64,000 nt of DNA from UBA1723 sp045641625 (GTDB lineage: Bacteria; Bacteroidota; Bacteroidia; Bacteroidales; Paludibacteraceae): positions 54,817 to 118,816 of the forward strand of contig JAZUHH010000003.1 in the NCBI GenBank assembly GCA_045641625.1, in the 5' to 3' direction. The position numbers and the translations under genes are program-made. The notes under the pieces were generated by a model. It searched no databases and was not told the origin of the DNA. It saw nothing but the letters and a program-made list of their open reading frames with translations. Shown one piece after another: positions 17,931-26,341 of the stretch; the first letter of the stretch is position 1, and every line of letters begins with the position of its first letter.

Positions 17931-17987
17931 TTTTTGCTATTCAAATAATGTTTTTCAGCACTAAAATAGCTTTTTTTGTAGTTGAAA

Positions 17988-18020
17988 TTTGTTGAATATA
18001 TCAAAAATTATCTATTTTTG
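17988..18020 (+). promoter_or_regulatory. Complete -33/-7 promoter of the OmpA-family gene
   Basis: TTTG at 17988-17991, a 21-bp spacer and TATTTTTG at 18013-18020. This matches the Bacteroidota consensus on both elements and suits a strongly expressed outer-membrane protein. The 5' UTR is about 70 nt. Confidence 0.65.
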
Positions 18021-18097
18021 CATTTGAGTATGCTCTTTTTATAGGGTGTTCCGTATTGAGAAATAAATAATAATAAAAATAACATTCTATTCTAAAA

Positions 18098-19588
18098 ATG
18101 AAAAGAATTACATCTTTAGCATGTGCAGCTTTGGCATCTCTTTCGATCGCTTCTGCACAGAACGAGTCTAACCCATGGGCTATCGGTGTCTATGGTGGTT
18201 TGACTGAGTATGAGGGAGAGTTGGCTTCCGATATGTTTGGAATCCTTGGTAAGGGTTACACTTTCCACGGACACGGTGGCCTTCAGGTTTCTCGTTTCTT
18301 GAACCAGCGTTGGGATGTTTCGTTGTTCGGTGCATACGGACGTATCGGAGCTAAGTTCAATAAGTCAGTTGCTCCATTAAGCAACGGCCCAGTTTACAAG
18401 CAGAATGAGATCTATGCTGATTTGACAGCTGCTTTCAAGTTCGTTAAGAACGAGAAGTGCAAGTTCCACCCATTCGCTTTCGCCGGAATTGGTTACCGTA
18501 ACCTTTCTACAGTAGAGGATTTCATCGGTGTTGACGGTGGTGATTTGGTTATCCCTGCAGGTCTAGGATGCGACCTTCGTCTTTCTGAGCGTGTTGCATT
18601 GTCTTACATCTGCCGTTACGGATTCACTCTTGGTGATGACAAGGATACTCGTGACTGCGGTAAAGTTAACGATCAGCAGATGATGCACTCTCTAGGTGTT
18701 AAGTTTGCATTCGGAGCTCCTAAGGATTCAGATAAGGATGGTGTAGAGGATAAGCTTGATGAGTGTCCTAACACTCCAGCAGGTGTAGCTGTTGACAGTA
18801 AGGGTTGTCCACTTGATGACGATAAGGATGGTGTTCCTAACTACCTAGACAAGTGTCCTGGTACTCCAGCAGGTGTTCAGGTTGACTCTCTAGGTTGTCC
18901 TATCGATTCAGATGGTGACGGTGTTGCTGACTACCTAGATAAGTGTCCTAACACTCCAGCCGCTGCTAAGGGTATGATCGACGAGAACGGTTGTCCTCTT
19001 GATTCTGATGGTGATGGTGTTGCTGACTACCTAGATCAGTGTCCTGGTACTCCAGCCGCTGCTAAGGGATTCGTTGACGAGAAGGGTTGTCCACTTGATT
19101 CAGATGGCGACGGTATCTATGACTACGAGGATGCATGTCCAAACGAGAAGGGTGTAAAGGAGAATAACGGTTGTCCTGAGGTTAAGGAGGCTGTTAAGCA
19201 GTTGTTCAAGAAGGCTCTTAACGGTATCCAGTTCGAGACAGGTAAGGCTACTATCAAGAAGACTTCTTACAAGATCCTTGACGACGTAGTTAATGTAATG
19301 AACGAAAACCCAACTTACAAGTTGTTCATCGGTGGTCACACAGATAACGTAGGTAACGCTGACAAGAACCTTAAGCTTTCTGACGATCGTGCTGCAGCTG
19401 TTAAGGCATACTTGGTTAACCACGGTGTTGACGAGGCTCGTATGAAGTCTAAGGGATTCGGTCAGGAGAAGCCAGTAGCAGACAACAAGACTGCTAAGGG
19501 TCGTGCTGAGAACCGTCGTGTTGAGTTTAGAGTAGTATTCGAGAAGGTTGTTGAGGAAGCTATTTCTGTTAGACCTGTAGAAGAGTAA
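18098..19588 (+). CDS. OmpA-family outer-membrane protein with calcium-binding repeats
   Basis: A 496-residue major surface protein. It has a signal peptide ending ASAQ, an N-terminal beta-barrel (~22-205) and about five thrombospondin type-3-like repeats of the form DSDGDGVADYLDKCPNTPA (~208-350) that bind calcium. A C-terminal OmpA domain (~365-485) has the peptidoglycan-binding core FIGGHTDNVGN and DDRAAAVKAYL. The architecture tethers the outer membrane to peptidoglycan. Codons are uniform, which suggests high expression. A consensus promoter lies upstream and a strong terminator downstream, so it is a single-gene unit. Confidence 0.95.
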   Translation: MKRITSLACAALASLSIASAQNESNPWAIGVYGGLTEYEGELASDMFGILGKGYTFHGHGGLQVSRFLNQRWDVSLFGAYGRIGAKFNKSVAPLSNGPVYKQNEIYADLTAAFKFVKNEKCKFHPFAFAGIGYRNLSTVEDFIGVDGGDLVIPAGLGCDLRLSERVALSYICRYGFTLGDDKDTRDCGKVNDQQMMHSLGVKFAFGAPKDSDKDGVEDKLDECPNTPAGVAVDSKGCPLDDDKDGVPNYLDKCPGTPAGVQVDSLGCPIDSDGDGVADYLDKCPNTPAAAKGMIDENGCPLDSDGDGVADYLDQCPGTPAAAKGFVDEKGCPLDSDGDGIYDYEDACPNEKGVKENNGCPEVKEAVKQLFKKALNGIQFETGKATIKKTSYKILDDVVNVMNENPTYKLFIGGHTDNVGNADKNLKLSDDRAAAVKAYLVNHGVDEARMKSKGFGQEKPVADNKTAKGRAENRRVEFRVVFEKVVEEAISVRPVEE

Positions 19589-19608
19589 TATAAATTCGAC
19601 TTTCAGAT

Positions 19609-19640
19609 AAAAGGGGTTGTCCATTGGGCAACCCCTTTTT
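19609..19640 (+). terminator. Terminator after the OmpA-family gene
   Basis: A strong stem with GGGGTTG (19613-19619) pairing CAACCCC (19629-19635), flanked by A and T runs. Confidence 0.85.
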
Positions 19641-19949
19641 GTTTCTTTATGCCGAGGAGTTTTCCGCTTTTATCCTTTTCGTATGGCTTTTATTTTGATT
19701 CATTCCTTATTAAATTCATTTCCTTGCCATTCATGTTCTGTTTGTGTGAGGCTTATATTCGTTTTGCCCTGATCTGCCCCTCTTTTGTTATGTGATACAG
19801 TACGAGAATGGGGTATAAGTGCCCTCTGATTTTTGTTAATTTTTCTTAAAACAACAGTATTTTGACTTGATTTATGTTTGTTTTAACTTTCGTTAACATA
19901 ATGGTGAAATTTTTATGTAAAAATATCATTTTGTAAGATTTTCTTGTCA
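19641..19949. other. Non-coding AT-rich stretch
   Basis: Roughly 310 bp with no credible gene or RNA structure that I can see between the OmpA-family terminator and the next promoter. Confidence 0.5.
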
Positions 19950-19957
19950 TATCTTTG
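19950..19957 (+). promoter_or_regulatory. -7 box of the outer-membrane beta-barrel gene
   Basis: TATCTTTG matches TAnnTTTG. It predicts a 5' UTR of about 120 nt before the ATG at 20083, long for this window. A 12-codon ORF (19971-20009) lies within this leader but may be chance. Confidence 0.5.
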
Positions 19958-20082
19958 CATTGTGGTTGAGATGAAAACGATATCACAACAGCTTCGAAAA
20001 TCTAGTTAGTGGGTTCTGCTAGAGGTTATGAGGTATATTGAACGTATTATTCAGAACCCAATTTATATATATTATTTTTATC

Positions 20083-20826
20083 ATGAAAAAGCTAATTTTT
20101 TCTGTAGTAGCAGCGCTTGGATGTCTATCTTCGTTTGCCCAGAATCAGGGCGAGGACAATGGTTTCGGCCTTAAGTTTGACTTCGGTTTCAGAGGTGACA
20201 AGTACGGAGCATACGAGGGTGTCGGACTTTCAGCGAATGATCAGACTGTAAACATAGTTGACGACACAAAGAAAGTGTTCCCTATCAAGGAGTTCGAGAA
20301 GGGTGATAAGTGTTCGGTTAGCAAGATTCCTATGTTCGGTCTTACAATGGATAACCGTTGGTATGTTGCAAATCCTGGTAATTTCGGTATCGGTATCTCG
20401 GCTCGCTGGTTGGATGTTTCAGTAGGAGCTTTGAAATATGAGGTAAACGGCGAGGTCGTTGCAAGAGATCTTGACGTAAAGGTTGACTTCCTTGGACCTG
20501 GTTTGATGGGTACTTACTACCTTGGTGATGACAAGGCTATCGACGTTTACTATCAGATTGCTCCAAGTATGAACATTGTCGGTTCTACTGAATACAAGGA
20601 CGGTAAGCAGGACGATGATTCATGGAGCGGTAGCGGTGAGTTCGGTTGGTCACACTATTTCGGTGGTGCTTTCCGCTACAAGAAGTTCCAGTTCGGTTGT
20701 GAGTACAACATTGCTAAAATGGCAGGTATCAGCTTGTTCAGCGATGATGATAACAGCTCGTCAGGAATCGAGATTGATGCTACAAGAAGAAACTCGCTAC
20801 GTGCTTTCGTAGGATTCAAGTTCTAG
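20083..20826 (+). CDS. Small outer-membrane beta-barrel protein, function unknown
   Basis: A 247-residue protein with signal peptide MKKLIFSVVAALGCLSSFAQ followed by alternating beta strands rich in Gly, Tyr and Phe. It ends in an aromatic terminal strand (RAFVGFKF), the usual outer-membrane barrel insertion signal. The frame extends upstream to 20038, but the ATG at 20083 directly gives the signal peptide. It forms a single-gene unit between a promoter at 19950 and a terminator at 20847. I do not recognise a specific family; a porin or assembly role is possible. Confidence 0.85.
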   Translation: MKKLIFSVVAALGCLSSFAQNQGEDNGFGLKFDFGFRGDKYGAYEGVGLSANDQTVNIVDDTKKVFPIKEFEKGDKCSVSKIPMFGLTMDNRWYVANPGNFGIGISARWLDVSVGALKYEVNGEVVARDLDVKVDFLGPGLMGTYYLGDDKAIDVYYQIAPSMNIVGSTEYKDGKQDDDSWSGSGEFGWSHYFGGAFRYKKFQFGCEYNIAKMAGISLFSDDDNSSSGIEIDATRRNSLRAFVGFKF

Positions 20827-20846
20827 GATAGTAACTTCAGAAGTAA

Positions 20847-20881
20847 AGAAGAGGATATGTTGCATGACATGTCCTCTTTTC
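20847..20881 (+). terminator. Terminator after the beta-barrel gene
   Basis: A ten-bp stem (20851-20860 with 20867-20876) and TTTT tail. Confidence 0.8.
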
Positions 20882-20914
20882 GTGTCTTTATGCTTGGGGT
20901 AACGATATTTTGCC

Positions 20915-20922
20915 TATATTTG
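20915..20922 (+). promoter_or_regulatory. -7 box of the flavoprotein gene
   Basis: TATATTTG matches TAnnTTTG, 28 bp before the ATG at 20951. Confidence 0.6.
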
Positions 20923-20950
20923 CATCATTATATATTCAAACATTATTGTT

Positions 20951-21562
20951 ATGAAAGTTCTGATTATAAATGGTAGTCCGCGCAAGAACGGAAATACAAG
21001 CATTGCTTTGAAAGAGATCGCTAATCAGCTTGCAAAGCACAATATCGAAAGCGAGATGTTCTGGATAGGGACGAAGCCTGTACGCGGCTGTATAGCCTGC
21101 AATTCGTGCCAGAACAACCGTTGTGCGTTCGATGACGACATAGTTAACCGAGTTATCGAGAAGATGGAGCAGTGTGACGGACTCGTTATCGGTTCACCGG
21201 TATATTATGGCCAGCCTGCAGGACCTGTCTGCTCGTTGCAGCAGAGAATGATGTATGCCGGCAGCTCTGTGTTTGCCAACAAGCCTGCTACAGGTGTATG
21301 TGTATGCCGCAGAGGTGGAGCCACAGCAGCCTTCCAGTCATTGAACATGCCTTTCCAGATGACCAACATGCCAGTTGTAACTTCCCAGTATTGGAATATA
21401 CTTTACGGTTGTGCAGAGGGGGAGACAAGCTTGGATGCGGAGGGATTGCAGACAATGAGAACGCTTGCGAACAATATGGCCTGGCTTTTGAAGAAGATCG
21501 CTACGGGAGAGGGTGATTTGCCCGTTTTAGAGCCTCGTGACGCGATGAACTTCATTAGATAG
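20951..21562 (+). CDS. Flavodoxin-fold NAD(P)H-dependent oxidoreductase
   Basis: A 203-residue FMN-binding protein. The N-terminus LIINGSPRKNGNTSIALKE is the phosphate-binding loop of the NADPH-dependent FMN reductase / iron-sulfur flavoprotein group. A Cys cluster GCIACNSCQNNRC follows at residues ~37-49, and VIGSPVYYGQPAGP is the second flavin-contact segment. The Cys cluster suggests an iron-sulfur site or redox cysteines. The substrate is unknown; roles in quinone, flavin or oxidative-stress chemistry are possible. It is monocistronic and convergent with a flavin reductase. Confidence 0.88.
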   Translation: MKVLIINGSPRKNGNTSIALKEIANQLAKHNIESEMFWIGTKPVRGCIACNSCQNNRCAFDDDIVNRVIEKMEQCDGLVIGSPVYYGQPAGPVCSLQQRMMYAGSSVFANKPATGVCVCRRGGATAAFQSLNMPFQMTNMPVVTSQYWNILYGCAEGETSLDAEGLQTMRTLANNMAWLLKKIATGEGDLPVLEPRDAMNFIR

Positions 21563-21583
21563 CAAAGTGATCACAGATATGCA

Positions 21584-21620
21584 AAAAGCCTCGCTAAATC
21601 GTGTTTAGCGAGGCTTTTCG
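21584..21620. terminator. Bidirectional terminator between two flavin enzymes
   Basis: A 15-bp perfect stem (21584-21598 with 21604-21618), five-base loop, and A/T runs on both sides. It serves the convergent genes ending at 21562 and 21640. Confidence 0.9.
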
Positions 21621-21639
21621 TTATTTGCAAGTGTTTGTG

Positions 21640-22206
21640 TTATTTGATTTCGTTGCCGCAAGAGAATGCCTTGCCGATGACACTTCCCATTTGTATGTAG
21701 TTGTGTCCGATCGGCTCGTAAGCAATTAGCTTCATCTTCTCCACATCTGGGTTGCCGCTTTCGTCAAGATACTTTTCGTCGCATAGAATGTTCACCACCT
21801 CTGCAACAAGATAGTATCCTTCCTCTGACTCGTCGATCTTGTCTTTGATACGACACTCCATAGTTAGAGGGAAGTTTTTGAACAGTGGTGCGTTGATGTT
21901 AGGTGCCTTCTCCACTGTCCAACCGGTTTTCTCTATTTTCTTAGGCTCTTTCTTTGCAGATATGATGCCTACGTAGTCGCTTGCCACCATTGTTTCTGCA
22001 GTTGCAAAAGAGACCGTGAATTCGCCGTTGTTAAGCTTCAGGTTCTGGGTTGTTGCATGGGCTCCCATAGAGATGACGATCTCGTGCATGTCCCATTGTC
22101 CTCCCCAGGCTGCGTTCATGGCGTTGGCAGCACCGTTCTCGTTGTATGTACCGATGATTAGTACGGGCTGAGGCACCAACCAGGGCTTTGATCCAAATGA
22201 TTTCAT
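21640..22206 (-). CDS. Flavin reductase family protein
   Basis: A 188-residue FMN-binding split-barrel protein of the flavin reductase (DIM6/NTAB) group. Recognisable parts are PVLIIGTYNENGAANAMNAA near the N-terminus and TMVASDYVGIISAKKEPKKI in the middle. These enzymes reduce free flavin with NAD(P)H or use bound FMN on unknown substrates. It lies 8 bp downstream of the GDYXXLXY gene, so it is probably the last gene of that four-gene run and ends at a bidirectional terminator. Confidence 0.9.
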   Translation of the reverse strand: MKSFGSKPWLVPQPVLIIGTYNENGAANAMNAAWGGQWDMHEIVISMGAHATTQNLKLNNGEFTVSFATAETMVASDYVGIISAKKEPKKIEKTGWTVEKAPNINAPLFKNFPLTMECRIKDKIDESEEGYYLVAEVVNILCDEKYLDESGNPDVEKMKLIAYEPIGHNYIQMGSVIGKAFSCGNEIK

Positions 22207-22214
22207 ATTTCTTG

Positions 22215-22709
22215 TTATTCTATGTCTGTTTTATTTTCATCACCAAGTCCAACTAATATGCAATTTCCACATTCATCAACCTTAACATGCGCAAATTTTG
22301 CATCAGCATATTTATCTCCCTCTCCTTCTTGAAAGAATAGGTTTTTTATTGCTATTTCTGGTCTTGCATAGATTTTTTTTGAAATCTTTAAAGCTATTTC
22401 GTTACTGTTTTTAGTATAAATGTCGTACTGAACTCTAAGGAGTTCTCCTTCATCTTTGCTGACAATAGCATAATTCAAGCTATCGGAATTTTGCTGACCA
22501 TAATAATCCGATGATAACATGTTATTGATATCAAGATTCAAAGTCATATAGTCACCTTGCATCATCGAACGGGGATCAACGGGTCTAAGTTTCAAATAGA
22601 CGCTCTCTCCTTCGTTTATCACATGCTCTGACTTGCTTACAGAGAACAGGAACAAAATGACCAAGACTGCCAGGTTGGCACTCAATAGAATATATTTCAA
22701 TTTACTCAT
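22215..22709 (-). CDS. GDYXXLXY-domain protein
   Basis: A 164-residue protein with one N-terminal membrane helix (~residues 7-23) and the family motif GDYMTLNLDIN near residue 53, matching the GDYxxLxY name. The remainder is a small extracytoplasmic domain with two Cys near the C-terminus (DECGNC). Its start overlaps the DUF4401 stop by 8 bp. These three families (DUF2157, DUF4401, GDYXXLXY) are known to cluster. The function is undetermined; an envelope role is inferred from the membrane helices only. Confidence 0.88.
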   Translation of the reverse strand: MSKLKYILLSANLAVLVILFLFSVSKSEHVINEGESVYLKLRPVDPRSMMQGDYMTLNLDINNMLSSDYYGQQNSDSLNYAIVSKDEGELLRVQYDIYTKNSNEIALKISKKIYARPEIAIKNLFFQEGEGDKYADAKFAHVKVDECGNCILVGLGDENKTDIE

Positions 22710-23748
22710 GACTCATTTCTTTTTTGTTGTCTATTTGTTTGTCTTGCTTGAATATGTACAGCGACACAAGAAGCAATGCAGTTCCTATTGCCATAAGTCC
22801 CAATGACTTCTCCAATAGTGATATTGTAACATTGTAGTAGTAGAATATTATGCAACCAACAGAGAACACTATGGACATTATCCATATTCTGCGATCCTTT
22901 GTCCAGAATCCAATCATAATGCACAATAAAGACATCACAATAGGACGGTAGAATGAAGCCAAGACAATGATTGCTGCACTCATAATCATAGGCACAAATG
23001 CAAAGTCGCCATAATATTTGTAAATAAGATACCAAGCAACAATTATCGCACATATTGCATATATTGCAGAAAGCCAGTCAAAATTATTTATCCCCTCATT
23101 AACAGTTTCCCAGGAATATTTCCTCTGGTTTATTATTGTATTGTCATTAAAGAATACCATGACGAATCCACCAATTACGGTTGAGAACCTTATTGCAGAC
23201 AATGCTTCGTCCAACACCTTTATCTTTTTAATTGGCTCCTCAAGGAAGCAAGTGGCCAAGTAAATCATTATATATACGAATCCAAGTATGCATAAAGATT
23301 CTTGTCCGTATTTTATTTCATGCCATACACTATGTGTTCTTGTCATATCCCATATTAGTACAGGTAAAAGGGAAAACACTTGAAGTACAAGCAGGTTCTT
23401 GAAGAATCTATTTTCTATGAAGAAATATGTTACTACGGCTATTATGATTGGTAATAAAGCGTTGATAGCTATATTTTCAATATGCAGACCATTCAAAAAC
23501 AATGAAATTCCGTCAATATACATTGGCAGACAAAATGCATATATAAATCTCTCGTCTTTTTGTCTGCTAACAAAAACATTTGCAACAAGCAATCCTATAC
23601 CAAGAATTGCACATAATGCCTCGGCATCTTTTATTATTAATGCAAAGAAAGCTAAAATAGAGCTTGCTGCAAATTGCCCTCCTAAGAACAGAAGGATCTT
23701 TATTCCCCAGGGCAGTTTCTTTATTTCTTGTGTGTTATTTGTTTCCAT
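22702..23748 (-). CDS. DUF4401 multi-pass membrane protein
   Basis: A 348-residue protein with about ten predicted membrane helices, starting at WGIKILLFLGGQFAASSILA. I identify DUF4401 from its position between DUF2157 and GDYXXLXY genes and from its overall helix pattern. It overlaps both neighbours (14 bp with DUF2157, 8 bp with GDYXXLXY), which points to translational coupling and possibly a complex. No catalytic motif is visible. Confidence 0.85.
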   Translation of the reverse strand: METNNTQEIKKLPWGIKILLFLGGQFAASSILAFFALIIKDAEALCAILGIGLLVANVFVSRQKDERFIYAFCLPMYIDGISLFLNGLHIENIAINALLPIIIAVVTYFFIENRFFKNLLVLQVFSLLPVLIWDMTRTHSVWHEIKYGQESLCILGFVYIMIYLATCFLEEPIKKIKVLDEALSAIRFSTVIGGFVMVFFNDNTIINQRKYSWETVNEGINNFDWLSAIYAICAIIVAWYLIYKYYGDFAFVPMIMSAAIIVLASFYRPIVMSLLCIMIGFWTKDRRIWIMSIVFSVGCIIFYYYNVTISLLEKSLGLMAIGTALLLVSLYIFKQDKQIDNKKEMSHE

Positions 23749-24622
23749 CTTTCTTATACCATTCTTTATATTTATCCATCAGGTGCTTAGTTATGTAGAA
23801 TAAAGCGGCAATAATTGATGCTGATAAGAATAAGAATCTGACACCATCATCATGGAACATTCTTTCATTTGCGAACAAGCGAATATAAAGAAGTATTAAT
23901 CCCAAGAAGAACATTGAATACACCCATATGTTCTTTTCTCTTGTTGCATAGAAGAACATCATCACTAAAGCCACCAAATAAACTAAAATATTTGAACTTA
24001 AGTCAAAACATACTAAAGTGAATGCCCATACAAGTGTTGCTGTCAGCAGAATACTCATAAACCACGCTGGCGCAGGCTTACGATCTTTTATTATCAATGG
24101 CAGACTCCAGAATATTCCTACAACTGAAATCAGGAAAAAAGGACCTATGCAAGACATTCCTTTTAAGCTAACGAAAAATAGTTTTGATGTGAAGTACTGT
24201 ATTATGGCAACGCTAAAAAGTGTCGTGACAATCATCCATAGGGGATAGAAATCTGCCACAATAGCCCATACAAGTATGGCTATACCCCAAGTCAGAAACA
24301 TCATGTAGCTGTCTGCCTCGAGTTGATATATCTGTCCGTATAGGGCAAGCATTATACCGACAATTACACTCATCGAGGTAATAAGGATTTTCTGCACCAG
24401 TTCGTTTTTCTTTGCTAAGAATACTCCTCCGTAGCAGGCAAGCATTATAGCGCCCACAATTCCCATTTTTGTGAAGCGGTGCATCTCGCTCCAGTTATAG
24501 GCAAAAAAGAAGATAATACCAGATAACAGGAATCCTGCTCCTGCTCCAAGCGTAAGGAATTTCAGGAATTTCGTCCATTCCGTGCCTGTTGCCCTGGTTA
24601 GTGAATTTGTGTTTTCTGTCAT
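23735..24622 (-). CDS. DUF2157 multi-pass membrane protein
   Basis: A 295-residue protein with about nine predicted membrane helices, first gene of the DUF2157-DUF4401-GDYXXLXY-flavin reductase run. The N-terminal segment LTLGAGAGFLLSGIIFFFAYNW resembles the DUF2157 start and is quoted in part by its key FFFAYNW motif. A -7 promoter box lies at 24653-24660. The physiological function is not established. Confidence 0.87.
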   Translation of the reverse strand: MTENTNSLTRATGTEWTKFLKFLTLGAGAGFLLSGIIFFFAYNWSEMHRFTKMGIVGAIMLACYGGVFLAKKNELVQKILITSMSVIVGIMLALYGQIYQLEADSYMMFLTWGIAILVWAIVADFYPLWMIVTTLFSVAIIQYFTSKLFFVSLKGMSCIGPFFLISVVGIFWSLPLIIKDRKPAPAWFMSILLTATLVWAFTLVCFDLSSNILVYLVALVMMFFYATREKNIWVYSMFFLGLILLYIRLFANERMFHDDGVRFLFLSASIIAALFYITKHLMDKYKEWYKKDGNK

Positions 24623-24652
24623 AACGTATTGTTTCGTTTCGAATTATGGATG

Positions 24653-24660
24653 CAAATATA
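24653..24660 (-). promoter_or_regulatory. -7 box of the DUF2157 operon
   Basis: TATATTTG on the minus strand matches TAnnTTTG, 30 bp before the ATG at 24622. Confidence 0.6.
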
Positions 24661-24751
24661 TGCAAATGTTACAAGACAAGAGCCTTTATGTCTAATTATT
24701 AGGCAAGTTTTAACAATAATTAACAGTCTTGGCTTAAATGTAAGAAAGTTT

Positions 24752-24783
24752 AAGGCCATAAGTAATCGCTTACTTACGGCCTT
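24752..24783 (-). terminator. Terminator of the ECF sigma-factor operon
   Basis: A 14-bp stem with one mismatch (24752-24765 with 24770-24783) immediately after the stop of the 63-residue gene, read on the minus strand. Confidence 0.75.
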
Positions 24784-24786
24784 CTT

Positions 24787-24978
24787 TTAGTATTTGTTAA
24801 AGTTGTATTTTTCTCTTAGAACTGCTTTCTCCTCATCGTTCAGAGAGGTGAAATAACCCTTCCATCCGGGACAGAAGTTGATGTGCCATCTCCAAAAGCG
24901 TCCCATCAGTGATTTGGGGTTGTTGTCGTATTTTGCGCGGAACTTGCAGTTTGCGCAAGGCTTGTTTTCGCTTGCCAT
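24787..24978 (-). CDS. Small conserved Cys-containing protein of unknown function
   Basis: A 63-residue hydrophilic protein with KPCANCKFRAKYDNNP at the N-terminus (a CxxC pair), a central GRFWRWHINFCPGWKGY segment with a third Cys, and a charged C-terminal helix. The CxxC plus Trp-rich core suggests a metal-binding or redox mini-protein. I have the impression that this type is conserved in Bacteroidales but cannot name a family. It starts 27 bp after the glutathione peroxidase stop and closes the ECF operon. Confidence 0.75.
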   Translation of the reverse strand: MASENKPCANCKFRAKYDNNPKSLMGRFWRWHINFCPGWKGYFTSLNDEEKAVLREKYNFNKY

Positions 24979-25005
24979 TTCTTAGTCTTTTTATGTTATC
25001 TCTTC

Positions 25006-25614
25006 TTATTTCAATAGTTCCTTTATGGCAGGTTCCAAAGTTTCTTTGTCAGCTTTGGACTCGAATCTTGCCATGACTTTGCCTTCTTTGTTTACAAGGA
25101 ATTTTGTGAAGTTCCAATAGATGTCGGGCTTGCCATCGGCTTCATCCTTGCTACCTACATACATGACATTCTCAAGCTTGCTGATGCTGCTTTCTTCGGG
25201 CAGAATTACATAGTTCTTCTTATCCTTGATGTAAGCGAACAAAGGAGCTTCGTTTCCCCCGTTTACCTCAACTTTTGCGAATTGGGGATACGTGGTGTTG
25301 TAGGTAAGAACGCAAAACTCGTTTATTGAGGCGTCTGAGCCAGGAGCCTGTTCGCCGAACTGGTTGCATGGGAAATTAAGCACCTCAAGACCGTCCTTGC
25401 CATATTTTTTGTAAAGTTCCTCAAGGTCTCCATACTGTGGAGTGTAGCCGCACTTTGTGGCTGTGTTTACAATGAGCAGGACTTTGCCCTTGAACTTGTT
25501 CAGAGAAACTTCCTTTCCCTCAAAGTCCTTGACAGTGAACCCGTAAATGTTATCTTGGGCTAATGTTGCCAGCGACAACATCAGAGTTGCCGCTAGCGAA
25601 ATTAGTTTTTTCAT
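25006..25614 (-). CDS. Secreted glutathione-peroxidase-family protein
   Basis: A 202-residue thiol peroxidase with signal peptide MKKLISLAATLMLSLATLAQ. Family motifs are VNTATKCGYTPQYGDLEELY, with Cys at the peroxidatic position (non-selenium type), LNFPCNQFGEQAPGS and the Trp motif YWNFTKFLV. Bacterial Cys-type members usually use thioredoxin rather than glutathione, so periplasmic peroxide detoxification is the likely role. It is 16 bp downstream of the cytochrome b gene in the ECF operon. Confidence 0.93.
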   Translation of the reverse strand: MKKLISLAATLMLSLATLAQDNIYGFTVKDFEGKEVSLNKFKGKVLLIVNTATKCGYTPQYGDLEELYKKYGKDGLEVLNFPCNQFGEQAPGSDASINEFCVLTYNTTYPQFAKVEVNGGNEAPLFAYIKDKKNYVILPEESSISKLENVMYVGSKDEADGKPDIYWNFTKFLVNKEGKVMARFESKADKETLEPAIKELLK

Positions 25615-25630
25615 CGTTATAGTTTTCTTC

Positions 25631-26338
25631 TTAAATTACGTCGTTAATGTCTGCCGGAGTGTATCCAAGGCAGTAAAGTACGGCAACGCATGCAAACATC
25701 AGAATAATCACAGTGCTGTAAATGTTGCTAATTCTCCTTATGCGAGGCATCCACTGGGAATTGTTTACTCCCAAGGACTGCATTGAACTCCAGATTCCGT
25801 GGTTCAAGTGGAACCACAATGCCGCAAACCATATAAGGTAGCAGATTGTGAAGAAAATACCCATGACCCTGCAGTCCTTCGGACCGTAGAATGTGCTAAT
25901 TATGTGGTATATTCCGTTATTTGCCATTTCTTTGTTACCTCCGATAATCTCCTCAAGCATCATGTTACCGAAGAAGTTGTAAAGATGAAGGAACAGGCCG
26001 CCAAGCACGATTACACCAAGAGCAAGCATGTGCTGGCTTGACCATTCGATAGCGTCGTTCTTGTGTGTTACTGCATATTTCTCTGGTCTTGCCTGGTGAT
26101 TCCATACAGAGATTCTGATTGCCACGGCAAAGTGAACCAGAATTAGTATTCCAAGCACTATTGTTGCCGCAACTGCGTACCAGTTAGCTCCTAAAGACTC
26201 GCATATCGCATTATATCCCTTTGCACTGAACAGAGACACTACGTTCATGCAGGCGTGGAAGGTAAGGAACAGTACAAGCGCTATTCCTGTTACAGCCATT
26301 ACGGCTTTTCTTCCTATTGATGTTTTAGTTAGCCACAT
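25631..26338 (-). CDS. Fumarate reductase/succinate dehydrogenase-type cytochrome b subunit
   Basis: A 235-residue five-helix membrane protein of the Bacteroidota SdhC/FrdC type, which carries haem and anchors the flavoprotein and iron-sulfur subunits. Candidate haem histidines occur in FLTFHACMN, LVHFAVAIR, SSQHMLALG, LFLHLYNFF and WFHLNHGIW. The flavoprotein (A) and iron-sulfur (B) genes normally follow directly, but here the next gene is a glutathione peroxidase 16 bp downstream. The subunit is therefore an orphan in this location, 3 bp after an ECF sigma gene. Confidence 0.9.
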   Translation of the reverse strand: MWLTKTSIGRKAVMAVTGIALVLFLTFHACMNVVSLFSAKGYNAICESLGANWYAVAATIVLGILILVHFAVAIRISVWNHQARPEKYAVTHKNDAIEWSSQHMLALGVIVLGGLFLHLYNFFGNMMLEEIIGGNKEMANNGIYHIISTFYGPKDCRVMGIFFTICYLIWFAALWFHLNHGIWSSMQSLGVNNSQWMPRIRRISNIYSTVIILMFACVAVLYCLGYTPADINDVI

Positions 26339-26341
26339 ATT

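Noticed and set aside
19971..20009. 12-codon leader peptide before the outer-membrane gene
   Set aside because: It lies almost at the predicted transcription start, encodes no run of regulatory codons, and no attenuator hairpin follows.
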